Shown in pieces: positions 52,882 to 61,967 of a DNA stretch of 64,000 bases. How positions within the stretch are numbered: position 1 is the first letter of the stretch; each line of letters starts with the position of its first letter. Position numbers and translations under genes: made by a program. Below the pieces are notes generated by a model, which worked only from the letters and a program-made list of their open reading frames with translations, made no database searches and was not told where the DNA came from. The DNA is taken from NCBI RefSeq assembly GCF_014205835.1, contig NZ_JACHCQ010000018.1, forward strand, positions 1 through 64,000. Direction: 5' to 3'. Origin of the DNA: Pedobacter sp. AK013 (GTDB lineage: Bacteria; Bacteroidota; Bacteroidia; Sphingobacteriales; Sphingobacteriaceae).

Positions 52882-55340
52882 TATATCTCCTCCGTTTCAA
52901 ATTGTGCTGTTTTCATCATAGCATAAGCTTTGGCTTCCGGAAATTTGTCCCAGTACCAATCGCGGTAACAGAAAGTTAGATTGGCCATTTTATAAGGCAT
53001 TTGGATCACTTTTTCTAATTTAAAGCCTAGTCTGGTTACGAAAATGTGCATCGCACGACTTTCTACTGCCGCCTCGCCGATACATTTACCTACCTCGGGC
53101 TGTTCAAAAATGAAATCCATTAAAGCCTGGCCCGTTTCGAAACTGAATTTTTTATCTTTATCGGTAGGGGCAATCAGTAAATGCGCACCATAATCGGTAG
53201 TTAAAGCTTCATAGCAGGCACCTACACCATCCCGCATAGGCCAATAGGGTTCTATGGTAAATGTGGGTTCGTCATTTATTTCGCCAATAAAACTATGCGA
53301 TGAATCGTTGGGCAATAAAGTTCTATAGAATAGTTCTAAGCCTCTAATTGGTCCGTCCATCTTCCAGATCGGTTTCGCATGCTCCTGATTAAACCAATCA
53401 TGAACCATTTCTAGATCGCGATCAATATTAAAAGGGCGGATATTGATGGTTATATTCTCTTTGGGAAAAAACCTGCTGTATAACACCTCTTTTGTTTGTG
53501 GTTTAATCAGGTTTTCGGAAAAGAAATATTTAGATAATGGATTTGGAAACTCACGGTAAATGGCCGGATTATCGATAGGGGCACTGGCTTCATCAATATT
53601 ACAGAGGTTGGTAAGCAGGTTGCCCTTTACTTCCCAACTGCGACGGTTGATGATATAATCTACTAATCCTGTGGTATCGCTTTTTTCGAATTGCTTAAAC
53701 TCCAGATAAACAAGATCGAGCAAGGTCTTCTCATCAGCGAGGTTGTTACTTGCAATGGCATTTACCACACCTAAAATATTATTAATGAGTAAATAATAGG
53801 TGAGCTTAGGAATAATGTATTCGTTTGGTACTATCGAACCACTTTCTTCAGCAATGCTCGGATAAACCGCTTTTAATGGCTCTACTTTGCTGTCGCTAAA
53901 GAAATAACCCTGGTTATCCCTAAAATAAAATTTGGCAGGATAATAATCTTTATCCAGTTCTACCATCACATTTTGCTGATGGAACTCAAAAGCCATCCCA
54001 AAATTGTTGTAAAGGCCAATAATTGGGGCTACACAAAGGTGTAGATACTGTTTAAACCAGTTTATGGCGGTATGAGCAACTGTTTTGTTTTTGCTGATTG
54101 CGGCTTCTTCGATCAGATTTACAATTCTTGGTTTCTGGCCCAATAGCGCATCCTGGCAAAGTGCGGCTAACAAGGTAACGTTTTTTTCGGTTCCTTCTCC
54201 TTTAAACGGATTATGCCTGATGCTGATGTTAAAGCCATCAATGGTTTTACCTTTATAATTAACAGTGATAAAGGCCGGATCGGTAATAAATTCAATTTCT
54301 GGGAATTCGGTTTTGGCCGCTTTGCCGTATTCGGTTTTTAGAAGCTTACTTACATCATAGCCACGGTGAAGTTCCCGAACCAGATTAACCCTTTCTGAAT
54401 TGGTTATTTTTACATGTAATGAAAATTTAAGCATCCAATCGCTCGATGCATTATAAACCGTTCTTACCGATGATGTTGGTGTATAAAATTCTCCAAAATG
54501 CCCCAAAAAGAAAAGCAGGTTTTCTTGCTGCATTGCTTTTACAACAGGAAGAGTAAGCAGGTGTTTGGCCTCCCACGGGTGCATGGGTACCACTTTATAA
54601 TCTGGATGTTGATCCAATAAAGCAATTGTCTCCGCATTACCGCTATCTAAAAGCTCAATTCTGAAAAGATCGGTTATGTCGAAACCTTCCGCATTTTTCT
54701 CCACAATATTTTCGGCTGAGATCAGGAAATAGGCCAATTGGAATTGTCCCTGTGTTTCTGGTGAGAATTTGATAAGTTCTTCTTTATTGTTAAAACCAGA
54801 TCTGCCTTTTGGTAGGGGATGGGCGTTGTGGCCTAAAAATAAAGATTGCTCGGCCTCAATAAAACTCATTTTCGCAAAATTTGCAGGTTTGCCATTTTGC
54901 TTAAAGAAGAATAAAAATGTTTCGAGGTTTTCTACACTATTGGCTAAACGTTGTTTTACCAGATCTGCATCAATAGCAGTAAATTCTTCGGCACTGAATT
55001 GGGTAGCGAGTTCCATAAACCTGTAAATCGTGATCTGATTGATGGCATCTGTATCAATGTTCCTTTCAATTACAGGGAAATTAAACACGTGTCTGCCACT
55101 ATCGGCATAAAATTTTAAAGGTGCATATACTTCGAAGCCAATGGCTGTAAAGTCGAACCTGATATGCAAACGATTACTTGTTGTAACCAGATAATTGGCT
55201 AAGGCTTCATCATATTTAGGGATACCGGTGTAACGGCTCCAGTTAGCAAATTCTCTACAATAACTGTTTAGGAGCGCGTTAAAATTAGTTTCTTCTGAAA
55301 TCTGCTGAAGCTTGATTGAGTCTAACATATTCGTTTCCAT
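52881..55340 (-). CDS. Fusion: IucA/IucC siderophore synthetase and GNAT acyltransferase
   Basis: From ATG 55340 the product has 819 residues; a TTG at 55370 and an ATG at 55328 are alternatives, all inside the previous gene. Residues about 1-600 are an IucA/IucC domain (LFLGHNAHPLPKGRSGF, MHPWEAKHLLTLP, NNFGMAFEFHQQNVMVEL). Residues about 630-815 are an IucB/AlcB-type acyltransferase (NIRPFNIDRDLEMVHDW, HSFIGEINDEPTFTIEPYWP, MPYKMANLTFCYRDWYWDKF), which acylates the hydroxylamine. Uniting the DesC- and DesD-type activities in one chain couples two consecutive steps. It overlaps the decarboxylase gene by 56 bases and the hydroxylase gene by one. Confidence 0.9.
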   Translation of the reverse strand: METNMLDSIKLQQISEETNFNALLNSYCREFANWSRYTGIPKYDEALANYLVTTSNRLHIRFDFTAIGFEVYAPLKFYADSGRHVFNFPVIERNIDTDAINQITIYRFMELATQFSAEEFTAIDADLVKQRLANSVENLETFLFFFKQNGKPANFAKMSFIEAEQSLFLGHNAHPLPKGRSGFNNKEELIKFSPETQGQFQLAYFLISAENIVEKNAEGFDITDLFRIELLDSGNAETIALLDQHPDYKVVPMHPWEAKHLLTLPVVKAMQQENLLFFLGHFGEFYTPTSSVRTVYNASSDWMLKFSLHVKITNSERVNLVRELHRGYDVSKLLKTEYGKAAKTEFPEIEFITDPAFITVNYKGKTIDGFNISIRHNPFKGEGTEKNVTLLAALCQDALLGQKPRIVNLIEEAAISKNKTVAHTAINWFKQYLHLCVAPIIGLYNNFGMAFEFHQQNVMVELDKDYYPAKFYFRDNQGYFFSDSKVEPLKAVYPSIAEESGSIVPNEYIIPKLTYYLLINNILGVVNAIASNNLADEKTLLDLVYLEFKQFEKSDTTGLVDYIINRRSWEVKGNLLTNLCNIDEASAPIDNPAIYREFPNPLSKYFFSENLIKPQTKEVLYSRFFPKENITINIRPFNIDRDLEMVHDWFNQEHAKPIWKMDGPIRGLELFYRTLLPNDSSHSFIGEINDEPTFTIEPYWPMRDGVGACYEALTTDYGAHLLIAPTDKDKKFSFETGQALMDFIFEQPEVGKCIGEAAVESRAMHIFVTRLGFKLEKVIQMPYKMANLTFCYRDWYWDKFPEAKAYAMMKTAQFETEEI

Positions 55341-56826
55341 GTTTTTTAATGATTTTAATAATGTTTTCAATATCGCTAATGGTAGTTAGCGGGTTAAGTA
55401 GGGTAAATTTGAGGTAGAAATGATGGTTAATTTTGGTGCCTGCCACTAGGGCTTTTCCTTCATTGAACATAGATTTTTTGATGTATTGGTTCATGGCACA
55501 AATATCCAGACGCACATTTTTTGGCCGGTAACGGAAAACCAGGGCACTGACGTCTGATTCGTTCATCAGCTCAAAATCGCTGTCGAAATTTAAGCGATCG
55601 GCAATTTGTGCAGCAGTTTCTATAATCGTATCAAAATAGCCACCCAATTTGTTTCTGCCCATCATCCTGAGCGTAAACCAAAGTTTTAAGGCATCGAACC
55701 TGCGGGTGGTCTGTATCGATTTGTTTACCTGATTGGGCAAACCATCTTCATCATGATCTTTAGGATTTAAATAATCGGCATGGTGGGTAATCAGGTTAAA
55801 ATATTTTTTATCATTAACTAAAAAACCACTGCTGCTTACCGGTTGGAAGAAAGATTTATGGTAATCAACCGTAACAGAGTGGGCCAGTTCGATCCCATTC
55901 AGCAACCTCCGATATTTATCTGTTAACAATAAACCACAGCCATAAGCTGCATCAATATGAAACCAGGTATTATATTTTTTGCTGATGTAGGCAAGTTCTT
56001 TCAAAGGGTCTACATTCCCGAAATCGGTAGTACCTGCTGTGCCTACCACGGCAATAGGAATATTTCCTTGGGCAATTTCGCGCTTAATCGCGTCTTCCAA
56101 TAAAATGGTATTCATCCTAAAGCTGCGGTCAGTTTTAATCTTGATTACCGATTTTTCACCTAAACCTAAAAGGGATGCATTTTTCTGGATACTAAAGTGT
56201 GCTTTTTCGGAAACAAATATTCTGAACCTGGAAGCTTCCTGGGGTAACCCCTCTAGTTTAATGTTGTGATTTAGTGCAGTAATTGAATAATGATCGCGTG
56301 CCAATAAAAGCCCCATTAAATTGCTCTGGGTACCACCACTGGTAAAAATACCATCAGCTTTTTGGCTATAGCCAACCTGGTCGCAGGTCCATTCGATCAG
56401 TTTTTGCTCAATCAATGTCCCACCAGCACTTTGGTCCCAGGTATCAATTGACGAATTGATCGACGAGATCATCACCTCAGCAGCTATAGCCGGAATTACA
56501 ATAGGGCAGTTTAAATGGGCAATATAAGCAGGGTGGTGAAAGGCAACCGCATGATTGGTATAGAGCTGCTCTACTTCTTTAAGCAAAGCATCGTAGTTAT
56601 CATGTGTTTTTTCAAATTCAATCGAATCAAACAGTGGTCTTAACTTCGACGGCGATATGCCACTAAAGGGTTGTTGATTGTTGTTAAGGAATTTTTTTAC
56701 TGCCTGGGTAACTTTTCCTACCGCATGCAGGTATTCTGCTTCATTTTCTTGGTGAAAGATTTCCTTAGTCGGACTTTCCGTAAGGAAATCAATTAATTCA
56801 TGTTTTTCGAGGTCTGATGTAAACAT
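55285..56826 (-). CDS. PLP-dependent decarboxylase of siderophore cluster
   Basis: A 513-residue group II PLP decarboxylase (diaminobutyrate/lysine/aromatic amino acid type). The PLP lysine is about K324 in SVTVDYHKSFFQPVSSSGF; other marks are GIFTSGGTQSNLMGLLLARD, VGTAGTTDFGNVDPL and WFHIDAAYGCGLLL. It probably makes the diamine (cadaverine or putrescine) for the hydroxamate arms; 1,3-diaminopropane from diaminobutyrate is an alternative, but no aminotransferase to supply it is seen. The frame reaches a TTG at 56844, but the ATG at 56826 is preferred. It is the first gene of the four-gene operon and diverges from the TonB receptor. Confidence 0.88.
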   Translation of the reverse strand: MFTSDLEKHELIDFLTESPTKEIFHQENEAEYLHAVGKVTQAVKKFLNNNQQPFSGISPSKLRPLFDSIEFEKTHDNYDALLKEVEQLYTNHAVAFHHPAYIAHLNCPIVIPAIAAEVMISSINSSIDTWDQSAGGTLIEQKLIEWTCDQVGYSQKADGIFTSGGTQSNLMGLLLARDHYSITALNHNIKLEGLPQEASRFRIFVSEKAHFSIQKNASLLGLGEKSVIKIKTDRSFRMNTILLEDAIKREIAQGNIPIAVVGTAGTTDFGNVDPLKELAYISKKYNTWFHIDAAYGCGLLLTDKYRRLLNGIELAHSVTVDYHKSFFQPVSSSGFLVNDKKYFNLITHHADYLNPKDHDEDGLPNQVNKSIQTTRRFDALKLWFTLRMMGRNKLGGYFDTIIETAAQIADRLNFDSDFELMNESDVSALVFRYRPKNVRLDICAMNQYIKKSMFNEGKALVAGTKINHHFYLKFTLLNPLTTISDIENIIKIIKKHGNEYVRLNQASADFRRN

Positions 56827-56971
56827 TAGTTTTTCAATTTTCAAAAGGTTAAGGTTATAGGCAATAAAATACCAGGTGTTTTAAGCCGATATTTTTTATT
56901 TATAAATCTGGTTAGGTGAGAGATTAAGCGCAAGCTTTTTTTATTAATAATCACGACTGCTAAGGTATATT

Positions 56972-56995
56972 TTTATTTAGATTGATTAAAAATAA
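56972..56995. promoter_or_regulatory. TTATTTAGATTGATTAAAAATAA motif, candidate iron-regulator box (left)
   Basis: The 11-mer TTATTTAGATT at 56973-56983 begins an imperfect palindrome whose second half is AAAAATAAT. The same 11-mer occurs in inverse orientation at 57100-57110. The pair flank the divergent promoters of the siderophore operon and its receptor. Fur-type boxes in this phylum are AT-rich with TTATTTAGA-like halves, from memory; not tested. Confidence 0.45.
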
Positions 56996-57090
56996 TATTT
57001 AAAATATTTTTAACATATTGTTAGTAAGTTGTTTATATGCTTTTTTTTAAATGATTTATCGCTAGTGTAAAGAAAAAATAAGATATTTTA

Positions 57091-57111
57091 TTTGTATTTA
57101 ATCTAAATAAA
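57091..57111. promoter_or_regulatory. AATCTAAATAA motif, candidate iron-regulator box (right)
   Basis: AATCTAAATAA at 57100-57110 is the exact inverse of the left motif at 56973-56983. It ends 30 bases before the preferred receptor start codon (57141), a good place for repression. Its other half (TTTGTATTT) is imperfect. Confidence 0.45.
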
Positions 57112-57140
57112 TGATTGTTTTGTGCGAAAAAATAATTCGA

Positions 57141-59576
57141 ATGAAAAATCTATACTTAATAGTAATCCTTGTCTGTGGAGTTGTTTTAACAGGCAAAGCT
57201 CAAACCCTTACCGGAAAGGTAATAGGTGAAACCGCTCCGCTTGCGGGAGCAAATATTAAAGTTGAAAGTAACAATATTTCGACTACAACAGCTGCTGATG
57301 GTAGTTTCGAACTAAAGCTAGCCGCTGGTTCTTACCAATTACAGGTAAGTTATGTGGGGTATACAACCATTCTGCAAAAAGTGAGCTTGGTTAAAGATCA
57401 GAGCGTTAATTTAACCATTAGCCTGAGTCCAACTTCCAACATGCAGGAAGTTGTGGTGGTTTCATCACGTAAACCGACAAAAATCAGTGAAATACCAGGT
57501 ACCGTTTGGGTAGTAGATGGTGCAAAAATACAGGAGCAGGCCAGGGCAGGAATCCCACTTAAACAGACATTGGCACAATTAATTCCGAGTTTGGATGCTG
57601 GTCCGGAGGGACGTACCAATTATGGACAAAACCAACGTGGCAGAGATGCTTTGGTGATGATTGATGGTGTATCGTTAAACAGTACCCGTGGTGTAAGCCG
57701 CCAGTTCGAATCGATAGATCCTTTCAACATCGAAAGAATTGAAGTTTTATCTGGCGCAAGTGCTGTTTATGGTGGTGGTGCAACAGGTGGTATCATCAAT
57801 ATCATTACCAAGAAAGGACAAGACAGCCAGCCAAGTTTTACTACCCAGGTAGGTGTACGTAGTGGACTGAAAGAAAAAAGTGATCATGATGTGCGTGTAG
57901 CACAGGCCATTTCGGGCGGTAGCAAAGATTGGAATGGCCGTATCGGCATGGCTTTTCAAAAAAACAATGCAGCTTATGGCACAGATGGAAAACAGATTTT
58001 TACCGATATTACGCAAACAGATTTACAGTATAACCAATCGTTCGATTTTTTCGGAAGTACCGAATTTAAATTGACTGATTACCAAAAACTATTTGTGAAT
58101 GGCCAATATTACAACTCAGGCTACCGTGGCGATAAAGACCTGTTTTTAGGAACAAATTATGCTGGATTATTAGCGAATCCGGGTCTTTTAGAGATGAGAA
58201 ACGGTTACTCATCGGATGTTGATCCCAAAACAAGCAGGGCAAATATCAATGCCAACTATCAGGCAAGTGAGATTTTGGGCGGACAAACACTTTATGTACA
58301 GGCTGCTGCAAGGAGCGAACAATTTAGCTTTCACCCCTTTCCTGGAACAGCGGCAATACCTGGTGTACTTTACAGCGGGTCGTCAATCCAAAATACAAAT
58401 TACAGCGCCTTAAAACTGGTTTTGAATAAAGATTGGAACCGATTAAGTCTTACCTATGGTATCGATGCCGATAACGAAAATTTTAATGCGCAGCAAGCCT
58501 TGTTCGATAGGACAAAAGCTGCAACATCTGGCGGTTTAAACAATGCTACAGTAACCACTATTACCCGTTATCCCAACTTTAGGGTAAATGGTTTATCGGG
58601 TTTTTTACAGGCTCAGGTTAAAATAGCCAATTTTCTAACTTTATCAGGAGGTGTGCGTCAACAACGTATGTTTGTTAAAGTTGGCGATTTTGTGGGTACT
58701 ACCGCTGCTGTGCCTTTGGCTTACGGGGTGGGTAAAACCGCTACTGCTATTGCAGGTGGAGAAAACCATTATGATGTGAACCTATTAAATGGTGGTTTGG
58801 TATTTAAAATCAACACCGCCCAACAAGCTTGGGTTAATTTTTCGCAAGGATTTAACTTGGCCGATCCGGCAAAATATTACGGACAAGGTGCTTATACATT
58901 GGCAGGTACCAACTGGAATTTGGGTAACTCCATCAATGTTGCAAGTTCTCCTTTAACGGGTATCAAAACAGAACAGTACGAAGCTGGTTACCGTTACCGT
59001 ACCGGTGTATTTAATGCACAGGTAGCTGGTTTTTATGCCTTATCTGATAAAAACGTAAAAACCAATAGCACTTTCAACATTGAGGTTTATGATGAAAATG
59101 TTAGGAATTTAGGTGTTGAAGGCTCATTGTCATTAAACCTGAAAAATGGTTTCGAAGCTGGTGTAAACGGTCTGTATATTAAAACACAGAAACAAAATGC
59201 GGATGGTACATGGTCATTACAGGACGTAACTGTTGCAAGTCCGTCTAAAATTGCAGGTTATTTGGGTTATAACGGAAAAGTTTTTGGAATAAAAGCACAG
59301 GCTTTCCATTCATTTGATTCGAAAGGTTATGCTACAATCGGAAATGCTGTTGTACAAAACGAGTTAAAGGGTTTTACTACTGTTGATTTATTAGGTTCTG
59401 TGAAATTATTTACCGGAAGTTTATCATTTGGTGTACAAAACCTGTTGAACAAAAACTACCAGACTATCTGGAGTCAACGTTCGCAATTTTTATACCAATC
59501 GTTAGCTAAAAAAGAGACCTTTTATTATGCCGGCCGCGGCCGCACGTATAATTTAACATATACGCTTAATTATTAA
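57141..59576 (+). CDS. TonB-dependent siderophore receptor
   Basis: From ATG 57141 the protein has 811 residues with a signal peptide (MKNLYLIVILVCGVVLTGKAQ, cleavage near 20); an upstream in-frame ATG at 57111 would add ten residues and spoil the leader. Domains: carboxypeptidase-D-like (about 21-105; LTGKVIGETAPLAGANIKV), plug (about 110-230; EVVVVSSRKPTKISEIPGTV, DALVMIDGVSLNSTRG, IERIEVLSGASAVYGGGATG) and barrel to the C-terminal Tyr (YNLTYTLNY). The plug pattern is that of ferric-siderophore receptors rather than SusC. It diverges from the siderophore operon and should import its product. Confidence 0.92.
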   Translation: MKNLYLIVILVCGVVLTGKAQTLTGKVIGETAPLAGANIKVESNNISTTTAADGSFELKLAAGSYQLQVSYVGYTTILQKVSLVKDQSVNLTISLSPTSNMQEVVVVSSRKPTKISEIPGTVWVVDGAKIQEQARAGIPLKQTLAQLIPSLDAGPEGRTNYGQNQRGRDALVMIDGVSLNSTRGVSRQFESIDPFNIERIEVLSGASAVYGGGATGGIINIITKKGQDSQPSFTTQVGVRSGLKEKSDHDVRVAQAISGGSKDWNGRIGMAFQKNNAAYGTDGKQIFTDITQTDLQYNQSFDFFGSTEFKLTDYQKLFVNGQYYNSGYRGDKDLFLGTNYAGLLANPGLLEMRNGYSSDVDPKTSRANINANYQASEILGGQTLYVQAAARSEQFSFHPFPGTAAIPGVLYSGSSIQNTNYSALKLVLNKDWNRLSLTYGIDADNENFNAQQALFDRTKAATSGGLNNATVTTITRYPNFRVNGLSGFLQAQVKIANFLTLSGGVRQQRMFVKVGDFVGTTAAVPLAYGVGKTATAIAGGENHYDVNLLNGGLVFKINTAQQAWVNFSQGFNLADPAKYYGQGAYTLAGTNWNLGNSINVASSPLTGIKTEQYEAGYRYRTGVFNAQVAGFYALSDKNVKTNSTFNIEVYDENVRNLGVEGSLSLNLKNGFEAGVNGLYIKTQKQNADGTWSLQDVTVASPSKIAGYLGYNGKVFGIKAQAFHSFDSKGYATIGNAVVQNELKGFTTVDLLGSVKLFTGSLSFGVQNLLNKNYQTIWSQRSQFLYQSLAKKETFYYAGRGRTYNLTYTLNY

Positions 59577-59581
59577 GTGGT

Positions 59582-59668
59582 TCGTCATTCCCAATTTGAT
59601 TGGGGATCGTAATGCTATAGCTGGACTTGTAGCTTGCATTAAGATTCCCGCCTGCGCGGGAATGACGA
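59582..59668. repeat. Palindromic intergenic element (GTCATT type)
   Basis: CGTCATTCCC (59583-59592) pairs with GGGAATGACG (59658-59667), with inner partial palindromes (CCAATTTGATTGG; CCCGCCTGCGCGGG). It directly follows the TonB receptor stop. Same outer bases as the elements near 2.7, 5.9, 44.5 and 49.5 kb. Confidence 0.75.
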
Positions 59669-59673
59669 TCGCG

Positions 59674-59711
59674 TAAATAACAAATGCCCCAATATGGGCA
59701 TTTGTTATTTA
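59674..59711. terminator. Bidirectional terminator between convergent genes
   Basis: TAAATAACAAATGCCC (59674-59689) is the exact inverse of GGGCATTTGTTATTTA (59696-59711), a 16-base-pair stem with a six-base loop. The arms are A-rich on the left and T-rich on the right, so it can end transcription from both sides. The right edge includes the stop codon of the metallophosphoesterase gene (59709-59711). Confidence 0.88.
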
Positions 59712-60929
59712 CTTTCTCTTCAATGCTATAACCGTAATTTCCGGCCAGATACCAATCCGCCCTGAAAAGCCAAGGAAGCCGAAGCCTCTATTTACATTCA
59801 GATATCTTCCATTTTCAGTTTTAATGCCTGCCCAATGTTTGTAACGGTATTTCACCGGACTCCATTTAATGCCAAAGGCTTCGATACCGAATTGCATGCC
59901 GTGTGTATGCCCCGCCAGCGATAGTTGAATTTTTGAAGGATAATTTTTTACCTGTGCATCCCAATGAGAAGGATCGTGCGATAACAGTATTTTAAAATCG
60001 TCGACATTTGTATTTTGCAAAGCTTTACTTAAGTCTCCACGTTCTCCAAAACCAATTCCCCAGTTTTCTATTCCGGCCAGTATAATTTTCTCGCCATTTT
60101 TGTGCAACTCAACATGTTCATCCAATAAAAGCTTAAAGCCAAGTTCTTGATGATAAGTTTTTAACCGATCTAGGTTCTGTATTTTATCTGCTTCTGTAGG
60201 CCATTTGATATAATCGCCATAATCGTGGTTACCCAAAACCGAAAATTGTCCAAACGGAGCTTTAATCTGTGAAAAATGGCCGATGTAGGGCACAATTTCG
60301 GAGGCTGCATTATTTACCAGATCGCCTGTAAAAACAAACAGATCACTTTTTTGCGCATTAATCAGGTCAATTCCTTTTTGTACTGCTTTAGGGTTGGTAA
60401 AACTTCCGGCATGTACATCCGATATCTGCGTTAGGGTAAAACCATCAAAACTGGCAGGCAGATCATCAAAATATAAAGTGTGTTTAATTACGCGGTAAGC
60501 ATATTTCCCTTGCGTAATGCCATAAGCAAACAAGGCGATAGTTAAACAGAACATCACAAATGCAAAATATACCCAGTGATTGTTACGGCCTAAAATGTGA
60601 AAACCTTCGGGCTGAAAATTAGTCGACAAGCCAATTAGCAAGCGGTAAATATCGCCGAGAAGGAGGAAAAAAGCGAATACAAGCTCTGCACTAAAAACAA
60701 TTAAAAAAGCATGACTGATAATCTGGAAAAACCTGTTCATTCCCTGGATTCGCATCTGCTGTATGGCATAGAGTAAAGCAAAAGTTAGCCCCACAATAAA
60801 AACCCAGAAAATAGGACTGAGCCAGGTAGATTGATTGATGGCGCCCAGACCAGATAAAACATAAGCATTAAGGGCCAAAAATATGATTGCAACTGTGATG
60901 AGCGGCAATAGATTGAGTTTTCTTTTCAT
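59709..60929 (-). CDS. Membrane-bound metallophosphoesterase (calcineurin-like)
   Basis: A 406-residue protein. Four or five membrane segments occupy about residues 8-140 (including LLPLITVAIIFLALNAYVL, IFWVFIVGLTFALLYAI, WVYFAFVMFCLTIALFAY). The calcineurin-like catalytic domain follows with its metal motifs in order: SDVHAGSF (D-x-H), VFTGDLVNNA (GD), VLGNHDYGD (GNHD), LLSHDPSHW and LAGHTHGMQFG (GHTH). Such YkuE/YaeI-type enzymes act on phosphoesters at the membrane, sometimes lipid-linked sugars, so UDP-sugar or phospholipid hydrolysis is possible but unknown. The gene stands alone, converging on the siderophore receptor, and shares its bidirectional terminator. Confidence 0.9.
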   Translation of the reverse strand: MKRKLNLLPLITVAIIFLALNAYVLSGLGAINQSTWLSPIFWVFIVGLTFALLYAIQQMRIQGMNRFFQIISHAFLIVFSAELVFAFFLLLGDIYRLLIGLSTNFQPEGFHILGRNNHWVYFAFVMFCLTIALFAYGITQGKYAYRVIKHTLYFDDLPASFDGFTLTQISDVHAGSFTNPKAVQKGIDLINAQKSDLFVFTGDLVNNAASEIVPYIGHFSQIKAPFGQFSVLGNHDYGDYIKWPTEADKIQNLDRLKTYHQELGFKLLLDEHVELHKNGEKIILAGIENWGIGFGERGDLSKALQNTNVDDFKILLSHDPSHWDAQVKNYPSKIQLSLAGHTHGMQFGIEAFGIKWSPVKYRYKHWAGIKTENGRYLNVNRGFGFLGFSGRIGIWPEITVIALKRK

Positions 60930-61190
60930 TATTGAAATCTGTAATTCAGAATATGGGTAAAAATAGATTTTTAACGTTGATAAATGTTGTTCTGTTTTGT
61001 GTTGTGGTTATTTTTACGCTGGTTTGATTAATGCCACAATACAGCACCACCTCCTGCTGAACTCGTTTTAGCGTCTTTTACGGTAGGAAAGACCCTGATC
61101 CCGAAGTTTCGGGGCAGGATGATGGCCGTTTATGCAATTTGTTGTTCAATCAACTTCCTGTTGCGTATTTTATAATTTACTTTCTTTTAT

Positions 61191-61198
61191 TAGCTTTG
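61191..61198 (+). promoter_or_regulatory. TAGCTTTG, candidate -7 element for the Rrf2 gene
   Basis: Exact match to the Bacteroidota TAnnTTTG -7 element, eight bases before the ATG at 61206. Transcription would start only a few bases before the start codon, giving a nearly leaderless mRNA. A clear -33 TTTG is not found at the usual distance, so confidence is limited. Confidence 0.35.
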
Positions 61199-61205
61199 TG
61201 AGAAT

Positions 61206-61652
61206 ATGCTGTCCAAAAAAACAAAGTATGCCATAAAAGCGCTTGTTGCGCTTGGTAAAAATTTAGATAAACCACCAATGCAAATTTCTAAAATTGCAGA
61301 GGAGGAGCATATCCCGAAAAAATTCTTGGAGCAAATTCTGCTCGATCTGCGTAACGCTGGCTTTTTATACAGTAAAAAAGGTGCAGGTGGTGGGTATAGC
61401 TTAAACAAAAAGCCTGAAGAGATTTTATTGGTACATGTAATGCGGGTAACTGATGGGCCTATTGCAATGGTTCCCTGTGCAAGTTTAAATTTCTATCACA
61501 AATGTGATGAGTGCATAGATGAGAAAACATGCGGAATCAGAAGCGCTTTTATCGATGTAAGGGATGCTACGCTAAAGGTTTTAACCGAAACCAGCATTGC
61601 AGATGTAATCGGCCGTGAAGATAACCTGAAAATCGGTATCGTTAATTTATAA
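61206..61652 (+). CDS. Rrf2-family transcriptional regulator with four-cysteine cluster
   Basis: A 148-residue regulator with an N-terminal winged helix (about 1-75; TKYAIKALVALGKNL, ISKIAEEEHIPKKFLEQILL, KKGAGGGYSLNKKP). Residues C91, C100, C103 and C109 (VPCASLNFYHKC, DECIDEKTC) form a cluster that may bind an iron-sulfur centre or sense redox/cysteine status, as in IscR, NsrR and CymR relatives. It lies directly upstream of the sulfite reductase gene, ends at a strong terminator, and is therefore its own transcript. A role in control of sulfate/sulfite assimilation is an inference from position and common for Rrf2 genes in this phylum. Confidence 0.88.
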   Translation: MLSKKTKYAIKALVALGKNLDKPPMQISKIAEEEHIPKKFLEQILLDLRNAGFLYSKKGAGGGYSLNKKPEEILLVHVMRVTDGPIAMVPCASLNFYHKCDECIDEKTCGIRSAFIDVRDATLKVLTETSIADVIGREDNLKIGIVNL

Positions 61653-61740
61653 TATTTATTTTCTACATCTAATGCGTCATGCTGAATTTATTTTAGCATC
61701 TATTATGATAGGTCTTAAGCCGCTCATGTTTTAAAATATT

Positions 61741-61777
61741 AATCCCAAATTCGTTTATTGAGTTTGGGATTTTTTTT
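61741..61777 (+). terminator. Intrinsic terminator of the Rrf2 gene
   Basis: AATCCCAAA (61741-61749) pairs with TTTGGGATT (61763-61771), closed by TTC/GAG-like inner bases, and is followed by eight T residues. It ends the Rrf2 transcript 90 bases past the stop codon, so the sulfite reductase gene needs its own promoter. Confidence 0.9.
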
Positions 61778-61967
61778 GCAGATAGCAGCTTTCTGTTTCA
61801 ATTTACAATTTTCAATTGCCGGTTTTTAGCTAAATAATTAAATAATTAAAGAATTTAATTCATAGATTTCTCTCCCGATTTAACATCTTGACTGTACTTC
61901 AGTCGAAATGACGTTTCTTTTATGTAAAATTTTTTATAATAAATTACGACTATTCCTATATACTTTA

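Noticed and set aside
56972-57111. The opposed TTATTTAGATT motifs as a hairpin or terminator
   Set aside because: The arms are 116 bases apart and AT-only, and the region lies between divergent starts, so paired operators are the better reading.
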